Assembly (NCBI GenBank): GCA_016874875.1
Contig: VGTA01000120.1
Coordinates: 1-8,189 of the forward strand
DNA length: 8,189 nt
Source of the DNA: Deltaproteobacteria bacterium
GTDB taxonomy: Bacteria; Myxococcota_A; Bradymonadia; UBA7976; VGTA01
Direction of reading: 5' to 3'
The position numbers were made by a program, and so were the translations under genes. Of the stretch, positions 1 to 6,201 are shown piece by piece. A model generated the notes under the pieces. It saw nothing but the letters and a program-made list of their open reading frames with translations, was not told where the DNA came from and searched no databases. Every line of letters starts with the position of its first letter. The first letter of the stretch is position 1.

Positions 1-706
1 TGAGGAGGCGCACGTTCCGGTCGCGCAGCTTGAGGTCCTCGGCGCGCCCCTCCTCGATGCTGTAGAGCTCGCTCATGGCGCGCGTGAGCGCCTCGCCGCC
101 CACGTCCACGCGATGCACCCGCCGGACGCCCGACGAATCGAGGATCGCCCACTCCGCCCCGCGCGCCCCGAGGTCGAGGACGGCGAGCGCCTGCCCGGGG
201 GCGGGGGCGGGGGCGAGCTGCCCAAAGGTGAGGCCCGAGAGCGTGAGCAGCTTGGGGTTGAGCCCCTGCGCGCTCATCTCCGCGAGCACCTCCTCAAAGC
301 GCTCGCGCATAGCGTACGCCACCAGCACCTCCACCCCCCCCTCGCCGCGCGCCCCCACGAGCTGATCGGCGAACACCACCTGCTCCACCTCAAAGGGCAG
401 CGCGTCGTCGAGCTCAAAGGGGAGCACCTCCGCCACGCGCCGAGGCTGGCTGAAGGGCATCTCGATGACCACGGTGGAGGTGAGCTCCCGCGGGAAGGCG
501 CAGGCGAGGGGCTCGTGCAGCAGCTTGCGCGCCGCGAGGAGCTCCACGGCGGCGCGGACGCGCGCCCGCAGCGGGTCCTCCTCGGGCTCCGGCGACACGG
601 GCGCCGCGTACACGCCCTTGAGCTCAGGGCCGCTGAAGCCCACGAGCACCTCACAGACGCGCACCTCGCGCGCGCCCAAGTCGAGGCCGACCATCTTGGT
701 TGCCAT
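1..706 (-). CDS. gspL: Type II secretion inner-membrane platform protein GspL, N-terminal part (cut by the left edge)
   Basis: Partial gene: 235 codons are present and the 3' end lies outside the window. GspL sits in the inner membrane, and its cytoplasmic actin-like domain recruits the ATPase GspE. The visible part is that domain. An actin-fold phosphate-binding stretch MVGLDLGAREVRV lies at residues 5-17, a PilM-type segment LPFELDDALPFEVEQVVFAD at about 95-114, a second nucleotide-site strand VLDLGARGAEWAIL at 176-189, and a GGEALT motif at 203-208. This resembles PilM and the GspL of deltaproteobacteria more than enterobacterial GspL. The membrane helix and periplasmic ferredoxin-like domain would follow beyond the edge. 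The ATG shares one base with the gspK stop (TAATG), and an AGGGAGG ribosome site lies 4 bases upstream, indicating translational coupling. The alternative name PilM is less likely because the gene directly follows gspK. Confidence 0.88.
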   Translation of the reverse strand, partial: MATKMVGLDLGAREVRVCEVLVGFSGPELKGVYAAPVSPEPEEDPLRARVRAAVELLAARKLLHEPLACAFPRELTSTVVIEMPFSQPRRVAEVLPFELDDALPFEVEQVVFADQLVGARGEGGVEVLVAYAMRERFEEVLAEMSAQGLNPKLLTLSGLTFGQLAPAPAPGQALAVLDLGARGAEWAILDSSGVRRVHRVDVGGEALTRAMSELYSIEEGRAEDLKLRDRNVRLL

Positions 707-2163
707 TAGTCCTCCCTGTAGTAGAGGGTGCGCACGACGGGCCCGTCCTGCTTGAGCACCGCGGTGAGGGTCTTGGTCATCTCCCCGAGGTGCCCGCGCA
801 CCGTGAGTCGGAAGAGCTGATCCTGCGCGCCGAGGCCGCCCACCATCTGCGGCCACTGCACGTCGGTCTTGATGAACTGGTACTGCAGCTCGGTCATCTG
901 GTAGCGCGTCATGAGCACCATCAGCGGGTCCACCAGCTGCCCCACCCCCCCCGAGACGAGGTAGGTGAGGGGGTCCTGCGCCACGCGGATAAACTCATTG
1001 GGGTTGGGGAACACCTGCCCGAGCAGGTTGCCCGTGAGCATCTTGTTGATCTGCACGGTGGCGCGCGCGTCGGTGATCATGCGGGCGTAGCGCCCAAACA
1101 GGTCACGCCCGAGGTCCGCCGAGGGCGACTCCTCGCCGCACACGAACGCCTCCGTCTGCTGAAAGCGCGCGGTGTGCGCCTGCAGGAGCGACGAGATGAC
1201 CTCCGCCGACGCCGTGTTGACGTTCACCTTGTCGGTGGCGTAGACGCTCACGCGGTCGCGCAGGAAGAAGTAGAGCTCGTCGCTCACCCCGCGCACCAGC
1301 CGCAGCTCCTCCACGCTGTCAAACATGCTGTCCTTGCTGCGGTAGCGGTCGTCCATGTCGCGATAATACGAGTCCTCGCCCTCCCCCGCGCCCTCCTGCA
1401 GGCGCCAGGTGAAGGGGTCGATGCTCACGCGGTTGTCATCGGCGTCGATCCAGTCCACGAGGTTGCCGATGACCTCCTCGCGCGTATAGCGCTGCCCGTC
1501 GGGCTGCTCTGCCTCAAACACGTGCGCCACGGCGGGGTCACACAGGAGCGAGCGGAGCTTGCGGACGGTGGTGAGGCGGCTAGGGCAGTTGAGCGGGTCA
1601 AACGCCGCCGCCACCCCCGCCGCCGCCCCCTGCCCCGACGCCTCCGCCGCCTGCGCCTGCTGCTGCACGCGCTGCTGGCTCTCCATGAGCGCCATGTTGG
1701 GGGGGACGCAGGCGAGCCCCACGAGCCCAATAAACGACGACTCGGGCTTAATCACCACCTCGTCCACCTCCGCCACGTCGAGCTTGAGCCCGCCCATGCC
1801 CTCGAGCGGCACCGAGAGCCCCCCCATAGGGAGGTCCACCTGCCCGCGGATAAAGATGCCGAGCAGCAGGTTGCACACGCGCTCGAGGTTCACCTTGCCC
1901 TGCATCGCCCCAAACGGCCCCCACGCCGCGCGGTCGAGGCAGGCGCGGGTGAGGTCGAGGGCGGTGTCGGCCACGGCGTTGGCGCGCACCTCGTCGCGCA
2001 CATAGGCGCCCTCGTTGAGGTGGGTGATGGCGGTCTTGGAGAAATCCACCACCACGATGGTGAGCACGGCCACGGCGGTCATGACCATCAAGAGCGCCAC
2101 GCCCGCCTGCGCCTCGCGGCGGCGGCGCCGGCGGGCGCGGGGCTGAGGGGCGGGGGCGCTCAT
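706..2163 (-). CDS. gspK: Type II secretion minor pseudopilin GspK
   Basis: GspK caps the pseudopilus tip with GspI and GspJ. The 485-residue protein starts with a basic leader containing six consecutive Arg (11-16). The processing site is AG|VALLM, with Gly21 at -1, followed by a hydrophobic helix to about residue 40. Position +5 is Met rather than Glu, which is typical of GspK. Family motifs are clear: NLVDWIDADDNRV at 234-246, SYYRDMDDRYRSKDSMFDS at 265-283, EELRLVRGV at 285-293 and VNVNTAS at 313-319 (helix-hairpin-helix-like region). It is longer than the roughly 300-350 residues of many GspK proteins, partly because of a Gln/Ala-rich stretch at about 160-188. Six cysteines (75, 97, 152, 193, 208, 342) could form periplasmic disulphides. 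The ATG overlaps the gspJ stop by four bases (ATGA), and a GGAG ribosome site lies 8 bases upstream. Confidence 0.95.
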   Translation of the reverse strand: MSAPAPQPRARRRRRREAQAGVALLMVMTAVAVLTIVVVDFSKTAITHLNEGAYVRDEVRANAVADTALDLTRACLDRAAWGPFGAMQGKVNLERVCNLLLGIFIRGQVDLPMGGLSVPLEGMGGLKLDVAEVDEVVIKPESSFIGLVGLACVPPNMALMESQQRVQQQAQAAEASGQGAAAGVAAAFDPLNCPSRLTTVRKLRSLLCDPAVAHVFEAEQPDGQRYTREEVIGNLVDWIDADDNRVSIDPFTWRLQEGAGEGEDSYYRDMDDRYRSKDSMFDSVEELRLVRGVSDELYFFLRDRVSVYATDKVNVNTASAEVISSLLQAHTARFQQTEAFVCGEESPSADLGRDLFGRYARMITDARATVQINKMLTGNLLGQVFPNPNEFIRVAQDPLTYLVSGGVGQLVDPLMVLMTRYQMTELQYQFIKTDVQWPQMVGGLGAQDQLFRLTVRGHLGEMTKTLTAVLKQDGPVVRTLYYRED

Positions 2164-2864
2164 CGCTTAAACTCCGTGATGGGCTGAATGGGGCGGCGAA
2201 TCTTGGGCGCCGCCTGCCCCACAAAGCGCACCGTCTGGCGCGAGCCCTCGCGCTCGAGCTCGAGGGTCACGCGGACGCGGGCGGGGAGCAGCTGCTTGTC
2301 GTCGCTGTCCCACGAGCGCTGCCAGGCGTCATCGCCGATCTCCTTGGCGTCGTCCCAGTACTCGAGCTTAAAGGAGCGCACCCCGTCCACCACCGGCCAG
2401 GTGGCGCCGCCGCGGTCGGGGCGGTTGTCGACGCGGCGACTCTCGCGGCGGAAGAGCGTGGGGGAGGAGTAGGGCGTGTCGTAGTCGGGGCGCCGCAGGA
2501 AGTACGCCACCTCCGCCTGGTCCGACTCGCGCCCCTCGGCGCGCAGGCGGATGTGGGCGGATGTGGCGAAATAGACCTCGTCCTCCTCCCCCAAGAAGCG
2601 CGTCAAGACCGCCGGGTCCTCCTCGCGCATCTCCTCGGGGGGCTGCGCGCGCAGGAAGGCCATGCGGAGGTCGCGCGTGAGGCGCCGCATGGTCTGACGC
2701 GCCTCGTGGAAGCGCTCGTTGGCGTCGAGGACGTTGCGCTTGGCCTTAAAGCTGCTCGACATGCTCTGCACCACCGAGAGGGAGAGCACGGCGAGGAGGC
2801 CCACGGCGATCATGACCTCGAGGAGCGTAAAGCCGCGGGCGCGGCGGGGTGGCGAGCGCATCAT
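2160..2864 (-). CDS. gspJ: Type II secretion minor pseudopilin GspJ
   Basis: GspJ is a minor pseudopilin of the pseudopilus tip, binding GspI and GspK in the periplasm. The 234-residue protein has a short basic leader and a canonical processing site ARG|FTLLEVMIAV, with Gly11 at -1 and Glu16 at +5, followed by a single hydrophobic helix to about residue 33. The C-terminal domain shows GspJ-like elements: an RRLTRDLRMAFLRAQ helix at about 50-65, AEVAYFLRRPDYDTP, a DGVRSFKLEYWDD strand and LPARVRVTLELE near the end. Length is close to the family norm. Two ATG codons are adjacent at the start (2864 and 2861), with GAGGG upstream. The gene follows gspI by 10 bases and overlaps gspK by four. Assignment rests on the processing site, the YFL and DGV/Y motifs, and its place between I and K. 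Confidence 0.93.
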   Translation of the reverse strand: MMRSPPRRARGFTLLEVMIAVGLLAVLSLSVVQSMSSSFKAKRNVLDANERFHEARQTMRRLTRDLRMAFLRAQPPEEMREEDPAVLTRFLGEEDEVYFATSAHIRLRAEGRESDQAEVAYFLRRPDYDTPYSSPTLFRRESRRVDNRPDRGGATWPVVDGVRSFKLEYWDDAKEIGDDAWQRSWDSDDKQLLPARVRVTLELEREGSRQTVRFVGQAAPKIRRPIQPITEFKR

Positions 2865-2874
2865 CCGCGCGCCC

Positions 2875-3672
2875 TCACTTGTCGGTGGGGGGCGGCGCGC
2901 CCTGGTTGATGAGGGTGTTCTCGAGCTGGCGCTGGTTCTCGTTGGCGGCGTTGTCCTCGGGGGGAGGCACGCCGGAGGCGCTGTCGGCGCCGAGGGCGGT
3001 GACGAAACGCTCCACCACCACGCGCCGGGTCTTGGTCTGATCGCGCCACGACACCTCCACGCGCACCTTGCGGATCTTGTCCTCGAGCTGCTGCAGGAAC
3101 ATCGGAATCGCCCCTGTGGCCATGGCGAGCTGGCCCATCATGTTGCCCATCGCCCCGCCGGGGTCCGCGCCGCCCGCGGCGCCCGCGCCCATCGCGCCCA
3201 TCGCGCCCTCCGCCCCCAGCGCGCCCTCCGCCCCCAGCGCGCCCTCCGCCCCCAGCGCGCCCTCCGCCCCGCTCCCGTCGCCCGCCCCGCCAAAGCCCAT
3301 CAGCAGACTCCCTAGGCGCTCCGTGAGCTGGTCGGCGGCGCCCTCCTGGATCTCGAGCTTGAAGGCGCAGACCTTCCAGCGAAAGGAGCCCACGCGGCGG
3401 TCACGGAAGCCCTCCTCCTTAAAGTCGCCCTCCTCGCAGTTATCAAACACGTCCACGCTGTCGGTGAGGAGGGCGTGCTTGACGTCGAGGAGCTTGCCCT
3501 CGAGCAGGAAGGCGGCCTGGCTGGCGCGGTTGCTGTAGTCGCTCGACTGGATGGCGACGCTCTGGTGGCCGAGGAGCGCCACGAGGGAGAAGGCGAGGAT
3601 CGCCATGGCGATCATGAGCTCGAGGAGGGTGAAGGCGCGCGGGGCGCGGGGGGCGCGGGGGGGGCGTCTCAC
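2875..3672 (-). CDS. gspI: Type II secretion minor pseudopilin GspI with a glycine/alanine repeat insertion
   Basis: GspI is the core minor pseudopilin that starts assembly with GspJ and GspK. The leader is 13 residues, Arg/Pro-rich, followed by FTLLELMIAMAILAFSLVALLG with Glu18 at +5. The residue before the cut is Ala13, not the usual Gly. The 265-residue length is about twice that of typical GspI (about 120-130). Extra sequence comes from a Gly/Ala/Met-rich stretch at about 126-185 containing GAEGAL repeats, and from a Pro/Asn-rich tail at about 228-265. Pseudopilin strands flank the insertion: RVGSFRWKVCAFKLEI at 93-108 and IRKVRVEVSWRD at 200-211. The start is GTG, overlapping the gspH stop by four bases (GTGA), with AAGGAGG seven bases upstream. 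The I assignment follows from the I-type N-terminus (ASQAAFLLEGKL after the helix) and from gene order. Confidence 0.9.
   Translation of the reverse strand: MRRPPRAPRAPRAFTLLELMIAMAILAFSLVALLGHQSVAIQSSDYSNRASQAAFLLEGKLLDVKHALLTDSVDVFDNCEEGDFKEEGFRDRRVGSFRWKVCAFKLEIQEGAADQLTERLGSLLMGFGGAGDGSGAEGALGAEGALGAEGALGAEGAMGAMGAGAAGGADPGGAMGNMMGQLAMATGAIPMFLQQLEDKIRKVRVEVSWRDQTKTRRVVVERFVTALGADSASGVPPPEDNAANENQRQLENTLINQGAPPPTDK
3203..3270. repeat. 18-bp tandem repeat inside gspI (about 3.8 copies)
   Basis: The + strand unit gcgccctccgcccccagc occurs at 3203-3220, 3221-3238 and 3239-3256, with a 14-base partial copy at 3257-3270. All full copies are identical. The unit is a multiple of three and, read on the coding strand, encodes the six-residue unit GAEGAL at residues about 135-157 of GspI. 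Perfect identity suggests recent expansion by slippage, and copy number could change without breaking the reading frame. Confidence 0.95.
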
Positions 3673-4394
3673 TCGTTCTCCTCCTTGACGGCGCGCCCAA
3701 AGTAGCGCCCCGGGTCCACCTCGCCGGGCGCGCGCGTCACCTTGCCCGTGAGCGGCGAGAGGGTGAGGGTGAATGTGATGCCCTCGCCCTCCTCGCGGCG
3801 GTTGGTGAGGTACACCATCGCCGGCTCGGCGAAGCCGTTGGGGAAGAAGTGGATGTGCGCCTTACCGGCGCGGAACACGTCCTCCTGGCTCGGCGTAAAG
3901 ACGCCGGCGAGGCGGACGCCCTTGTCGAGGCGCAGCGCGGGGAGGTCGGGGTCCTCGCTGAGCTTGGGGGGGGCAAACACGGGCGGGCGCCCCTCCTCCT
4001 GCGCGCGCTCGTTGAGGCGCTCCTGCTCCTCGGTGAGGGCGTCGGGGCTCTCGCCCTCGTCGCGTTTCTCGCGCGTGATGAGGAGCGGGTCGCTCGTGGC
4101 GGCCGCCGAGAGCGCCCCGCCCTCGAGGTCGAGGGTGAGGCGCACGTACTTGCCGTGCGCCACGGCGTAGGTGAAGCACCGGCGCAGCGCGCCCGCCACC
4201 GCGTTGCTCTGCGCCCGCATCTCCGCCGCCGACACCTGCCCAAAGGTAGACGACAGCACGCCCACCAGCAGCCCCCCGATGGCGACCACCACGAGCAGCT
4301 CGAGGAGGGTGAAGCCCCCCGGCGCGCGGCGGGGCGCGGGGCCGGCGGCGCGGGGGGGGCGGGGCGCGGGGGGGGCGGGGGGGGCGGGGCGCAC
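3669..4394 (-). CDS. gspH: Type II secretion minor pseudopilin GspH
   Basis: GspH is a minor pseudopilin thought to link the I-J-K tip to the GspG shaft. The 241-residue protein has an unusually long, proline-rich 27-residue leader, then a canonical site GG|FTLLELLVVVAIGGLLVG with Glu32 at +5. After the helix come the MRAQSNAVAGALRRCFTYAV segment (59-78) and a YVRLTLDL strand. The C-terminal half carries AHIHFFPNGFAEPAMVYL at about 179-196 and LTLSPLTGKV at 210-219, both typical of GspH/FimT-type pseudopilins. A highly charged segment at about 107-151, rich in Glu and Arg, appears to be an insertion and helps explain the large size (family often 150-200). The start is GTG (4394), 14 bases after the gspG stop, and the ribosome site is weak. 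An in-frame upstream ATG is not available before a stop. Confidence 0.9.
   Translation of the reverse strand: MRPAPPAPPAPRPPRAAGPAPRRAPGGFTLLELLVVVAIGGLLVGVLSSTFGQVSAAEMRAQSNAVAGALRRCFTYAVAHGKYVRLTLDLEGGALSAAATSDPLLITREKRDEGESPDALTEEQERLNERAQEEGRPPVFAPPKLSEDPDLPALRLDKGVRLAGVFTPSQEDVFRAGKAHIHFFPNGFAEPAMVYLTNRREEGEGITFTLTLSPLTGKVTRAPGEVDPGRYFGRAVKEENE
4352..4389 (+). other. Run of G-tracts with G-quadruplex potential in the gspH leader region
   Basis: On the + strand, five guanine tracts of 8, 4, 8, 8 and 4 bases are separated by only C, CGC, C and C. This fits the classical intramolecular quadruplex pattern with very short loops. The + strand is the template strand here, so the mRNA carries the matching C-tracts, which encode the Pro-rich GspH leader. 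Three 8-base homopolymers within 33 bases also make the site prone to replication slippage. The motif is visible directly; folding or a regulatory role is inference. Confidence 0.6.
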
Positions 4395-4408
4395 GGTCAG
4401 CGGCTCAC

Positions 4409-4822
4409 TTACTTCACGTCGTCCTTAGTGCCCGCCTGCCCGTCCTTGCCCACCGAGAACACCTCAAAGGAGTCGTCGCCCGAGCCGCGCTTAAAGACGA
4501 GCGGCTTGTTCCAGGCGTCCTTGGGGATGGCCTTGATGAGGGGGCTGTAGCCCTCGGGGGGACTCACGAGGCTGTCGAGGCTGTCGGGGTAGTCGCCCAC
4601 GAGCGTGTAGTACTGCTCGATGGTCTGCTTGACCTCGTTGATCTTGAGTTTCGTGGTCTGCACCTTGGCGTTGTCGAACTTGCCCATGAGGTTGCTCACC
4701 ACCACGGTGGCGAGGAGGCCGAGGATGGCGACCACGATCATGATCTCGAGGAGCGTCATGCCGCGCTGGGCGGCGCGGGCGGCGCGGGCGGCGCGAGAGT
4801 TGAGGGCGGGGCGGCGGGTCAT
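4409..4822 (-). CDS. gspG: Type II secretion major pseudopilin GspG
   Basis: GspG is the main subunit of the pseudopilus shaft. The 137-residue protein has a 21-residue Arg/Ala-rich leader and the processing site RG|MTLLEIMIVVAILGLLATVVV, with Gly21 at -1, Met22 at +1 and Glu26 at +5. Met at +1 instead of Phe is also seen in deltaproteobacterial GspG proteins. The mature domain has the family pattern QTIEQYYTLVGDYPDSLDSL, then IPKDAWNKPLVFKR and the C-terminal loop SVGKDGQAGTKDDV, whose aspartates correspond to the calcium site of GspG. Length matches the family (about 135-145). The start is ATG with AGGTG five bases upstream. A 120-base repeat-bearing gap separates it from gspF, and gspH follows after 14 bases. 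Confidence 0.96.
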   Translation of the reverse strand: MTRRPALNSRAARAARAAQRGMTLLEIMIVVAILGLLATVVVSNLMGKFDNAKVQTTKLKINEVKQTIEQYYTLVGDYPDSLDSLVSPPEGYSPLIKAIPKDAWNKPLVFKRGSGDDSFEVFSVGKDGQAGTKDDVK

Positions 4823-4868
4823 TGGGGCACCTGTGTTGTGTGGGGTGAGGGGTGGAAGCGAGAGAGGG

Positions 4869-4930
4869 AGGAGGGGGAGAGCAGGAGGAGAGCAGGGGGA
4901 GAGCAGGGGGAGAGCAGGGGGAGAGCAGGG
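4869..4930. repeat. 11-bp purine-rich tandem repeat in the gspF-gspG gap
   Basis: The 120-base gap between gspF and gspG (4823-4942) holds a tandem repeat with + strand unit agcagggggag. Exact copies start at 4891, 4902 and 4913; variant copies start at 4869 and 4880; a partial copy runs 4924-4930. From 4854 to 4930 the + strand is purine except for six cytosines, five of them spaced exactly 11 bases apart. The gsp mRNA therefore carries a long pyrimidine-rich CUCCCCCUGCU repeat upstream of gspG. The 11-base unit is not a multiple of three and no gene is seen here. No convincing -35/-10 promoter or U-tract terminator is visible in the gap. Confidence 0.93.
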
Positions 4931-4942
4931 CGCGCCGGGCGC

Positions 4943-6166
4943 TCACTGCACAAAGTCATTCATCTGCAAGATCGGGAGCAGCACCGCGAACAGCACGATC
5001 ACGATCACCGCGCCCATGCCCACGATCATCAGCGGCTCTAGGAGCGTGGTGAGGCGCGACACCTTCGCCTCCACCTGCGACTCATAGTTGTCGGCCACCA
5101 CGTCGAGCATCTCCTCAAGCGCGCCTGAGCGCTCCCCCACCGAGATCATGTGCACCACCATCGTGGGGAAGCGCCCGCTCTGCTTGAGGGGCACCGCGAG
5201 GGGCGCGCCCTCCTTCACCGACAGGCGCGCGTCGTCCACCGCCGTCTCGAGGACGCGATTGCCGAGCACGTGCTTGGTGATGTCGAGGGCCGTGAGGAGG
5301 GGCACGCCGGAGCCGAGGAGGGTGGCGAGGGTCTTGGTGAAGCGCGCCACGCCCACCAGCAAGAACAGCTCCCCAAAGATGGGCATCCGCAGCTTCACCC
5401 GATCCCAGCGCGCCGCCCCCGCCGGCGTCCGCGTGTAGCGGCGGAACGAGAAGGTGCTCAGCGCCCCACCCACCACCAGCAGATACCAGTACTCCTGCAG
5501 AGCGCGGCTGCACCAGATGATCGCCGTGGTGATGGGCGGCAGCTCCTGCCCGCTGTCCTCAAAGATCTGCGTGATCTGCGGAATCACGCCCACGAACAGC
5601 CCTATCAGAATCAGCGACCCCACGCTCACCATGATCATCGGGTACATCATGGCGCTCGAGATCTTCTGGCGCAGCTTCACCGACGACTCCGTGAACTCCG
5701 CGAGGCGCGCGAGCACCTCATCGAGCTTCCCCGACGCCTCGCCCGAGCGCACCATGTTGGCGTAGAGGGGCCCAAAGACCTCATTGTACTGCTCAAGGGC
5801 GTGGGCGAAACTGAGCCCCTCGTTGACGTCGGTGCGGAGCTTGGCGACGATCTTCTTGAGCTTGGGCTTCTCCACCTGCTCCACGCAGGCGGCCAAGGAA
5901 TCCGAGAGGGGGATGCGCGCCTTGACGAGGGTGGCGAGCTGGCGCGTGAAGAGGGCGATGTCCTGCGGGGTGATCTTCTCGAGCACCGCCGCGAAGTCCA
6001 CCTCTTGGCTCAAGAGTCCCCCCTGCCGCGGCCCCTTACCGATCTTGGTCAGCATCACCCCGCGCTGCTTGAGCAGCTGGCGGAGCTGGCGCTCGTTGTC
6101 GGCCTCGAGCGTGCCGTTCACGTGCTGACCGCGCGGGTTAACGCCCTTGTACTCATACGCTGGCAT
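4943..6166 (-). CDS. gspF: Type II secretion inner-membrane platform protein GspF
   Basis: GspF is the polytopic inner-membrane protein at the centre of the assembly platform, contacting GspE and GspL and helping to add pseudopilin subunits. The 407 residues match the family length (about 400-405). The N-terminus MPAYEYKGVNPRGQ is typical. There are two homologous cytoplasmic GspF domains, each with its signature: MVRSGEASGKLDEVL at 138-152 and ISVGERSGALEEML at 341-354. Three membrane segments are visible at about 172-195, 223-240 and 376-400, the last within EPLMIVGMGAVIVIVLFAVLLPIL. The C-terminus QMNDFVQ is a common ending in the family. The ATG has a strong AAGGAG eight bases upstream. 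PilC of type IV pili is the alternative, but the pseudopilin neighbours decide for GspF. Confidence 0.97.
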   Translation of the reverse strand: MPAYEYKGVNPRGQHVNGTLEADNERQLRQLLKQRGVMLTKIGKGPRQGGLLSQEVDFAAVLEKITPQDIALFTRQLATLVKARIPLSDSLAACVEQVEKPKLKKIVAKLRTDVNEGLSFAHALEQYNEVFGPLYANMVRSGEASGKLDEVLARLAEFTESSVKLRQKISSAMMYPMIMVSVGSLILIGLFVGVIPQITQIFEDSGQELPPITTAIIWCSRALQEYWYLLVVGGALSTFSFRRYTRTPAGAARWDRVKLRMPIFGELFLLVGVARFTKTLATLLGSGVPLLTALDITKHVLGNRVLETAVDDARLSVKEGAPLAVPLKQSGRFPTMVVHMISVGERSGALEEMLDVVADNYESQVEAKVSRLTTLLEPLMIVGMGAVIVIVLFAVLLPILQMNDFVQ

Positions 6167-6174
6167 CGGCTGGG

Positions 6175-6180
6175 CTCCTT
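6175..6180 (-). promoter_or_regulatory. Ribosome binding site of gspF
   Basis: AAGGAG on the minus strand, eight bases before the gspF ATG at 6166. It lies immediately downstream in the mRNA of two GC hairpins, so it stays single-stranded if those fold. The site fixes the start codon. Confidence 0.85.
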
Positions 6181-6183
6181 ATC

Positions 6184-6200
6184 TCGCGCGCAACGCGCGA
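6184..6200 (-). promoter_or_regulatory. GC hairpin in the gspE-gspF gap, gspF-proximal
   Basis: Perfect inverted repeat with 7-bp arms tcgcgcg and cgcgcga around a 3-base loop (+ strand caa). In the mRNA it ends a few bases before the gspF ribosome site. It lacks a following U-tract, so it is not a typical intrinsic terminator. A role in mRNA stability or processing is possible but inferred. Confidence 0.5.
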
Positions 6201-6201
6201 C

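Noticed and set aside
700..2187. Long plus-strand open frame of 495 codons opposite gspK
   Set aside because: Its translation is rich in His, Arg and Leu with no recognisable domain, as expected from the antisense of a GC-rich gene. The minus strand encodes a clear GspK.
4869..4930. 11-bp repeats considered as replication or plasmid iterons
   Set aside because: No DnaA-box-like sequence, AT-rich segment or replication gene is nearby; the repeat lies between two operon genes.
4491..4946. Minus-strand open frame of 151 codons overlapping gspG and the repeat gap
   Set aside because: It is out of frame with gspG, Pro/Arg-rich and without domain features, while gspG shows a full prepilin signature in the other frame.
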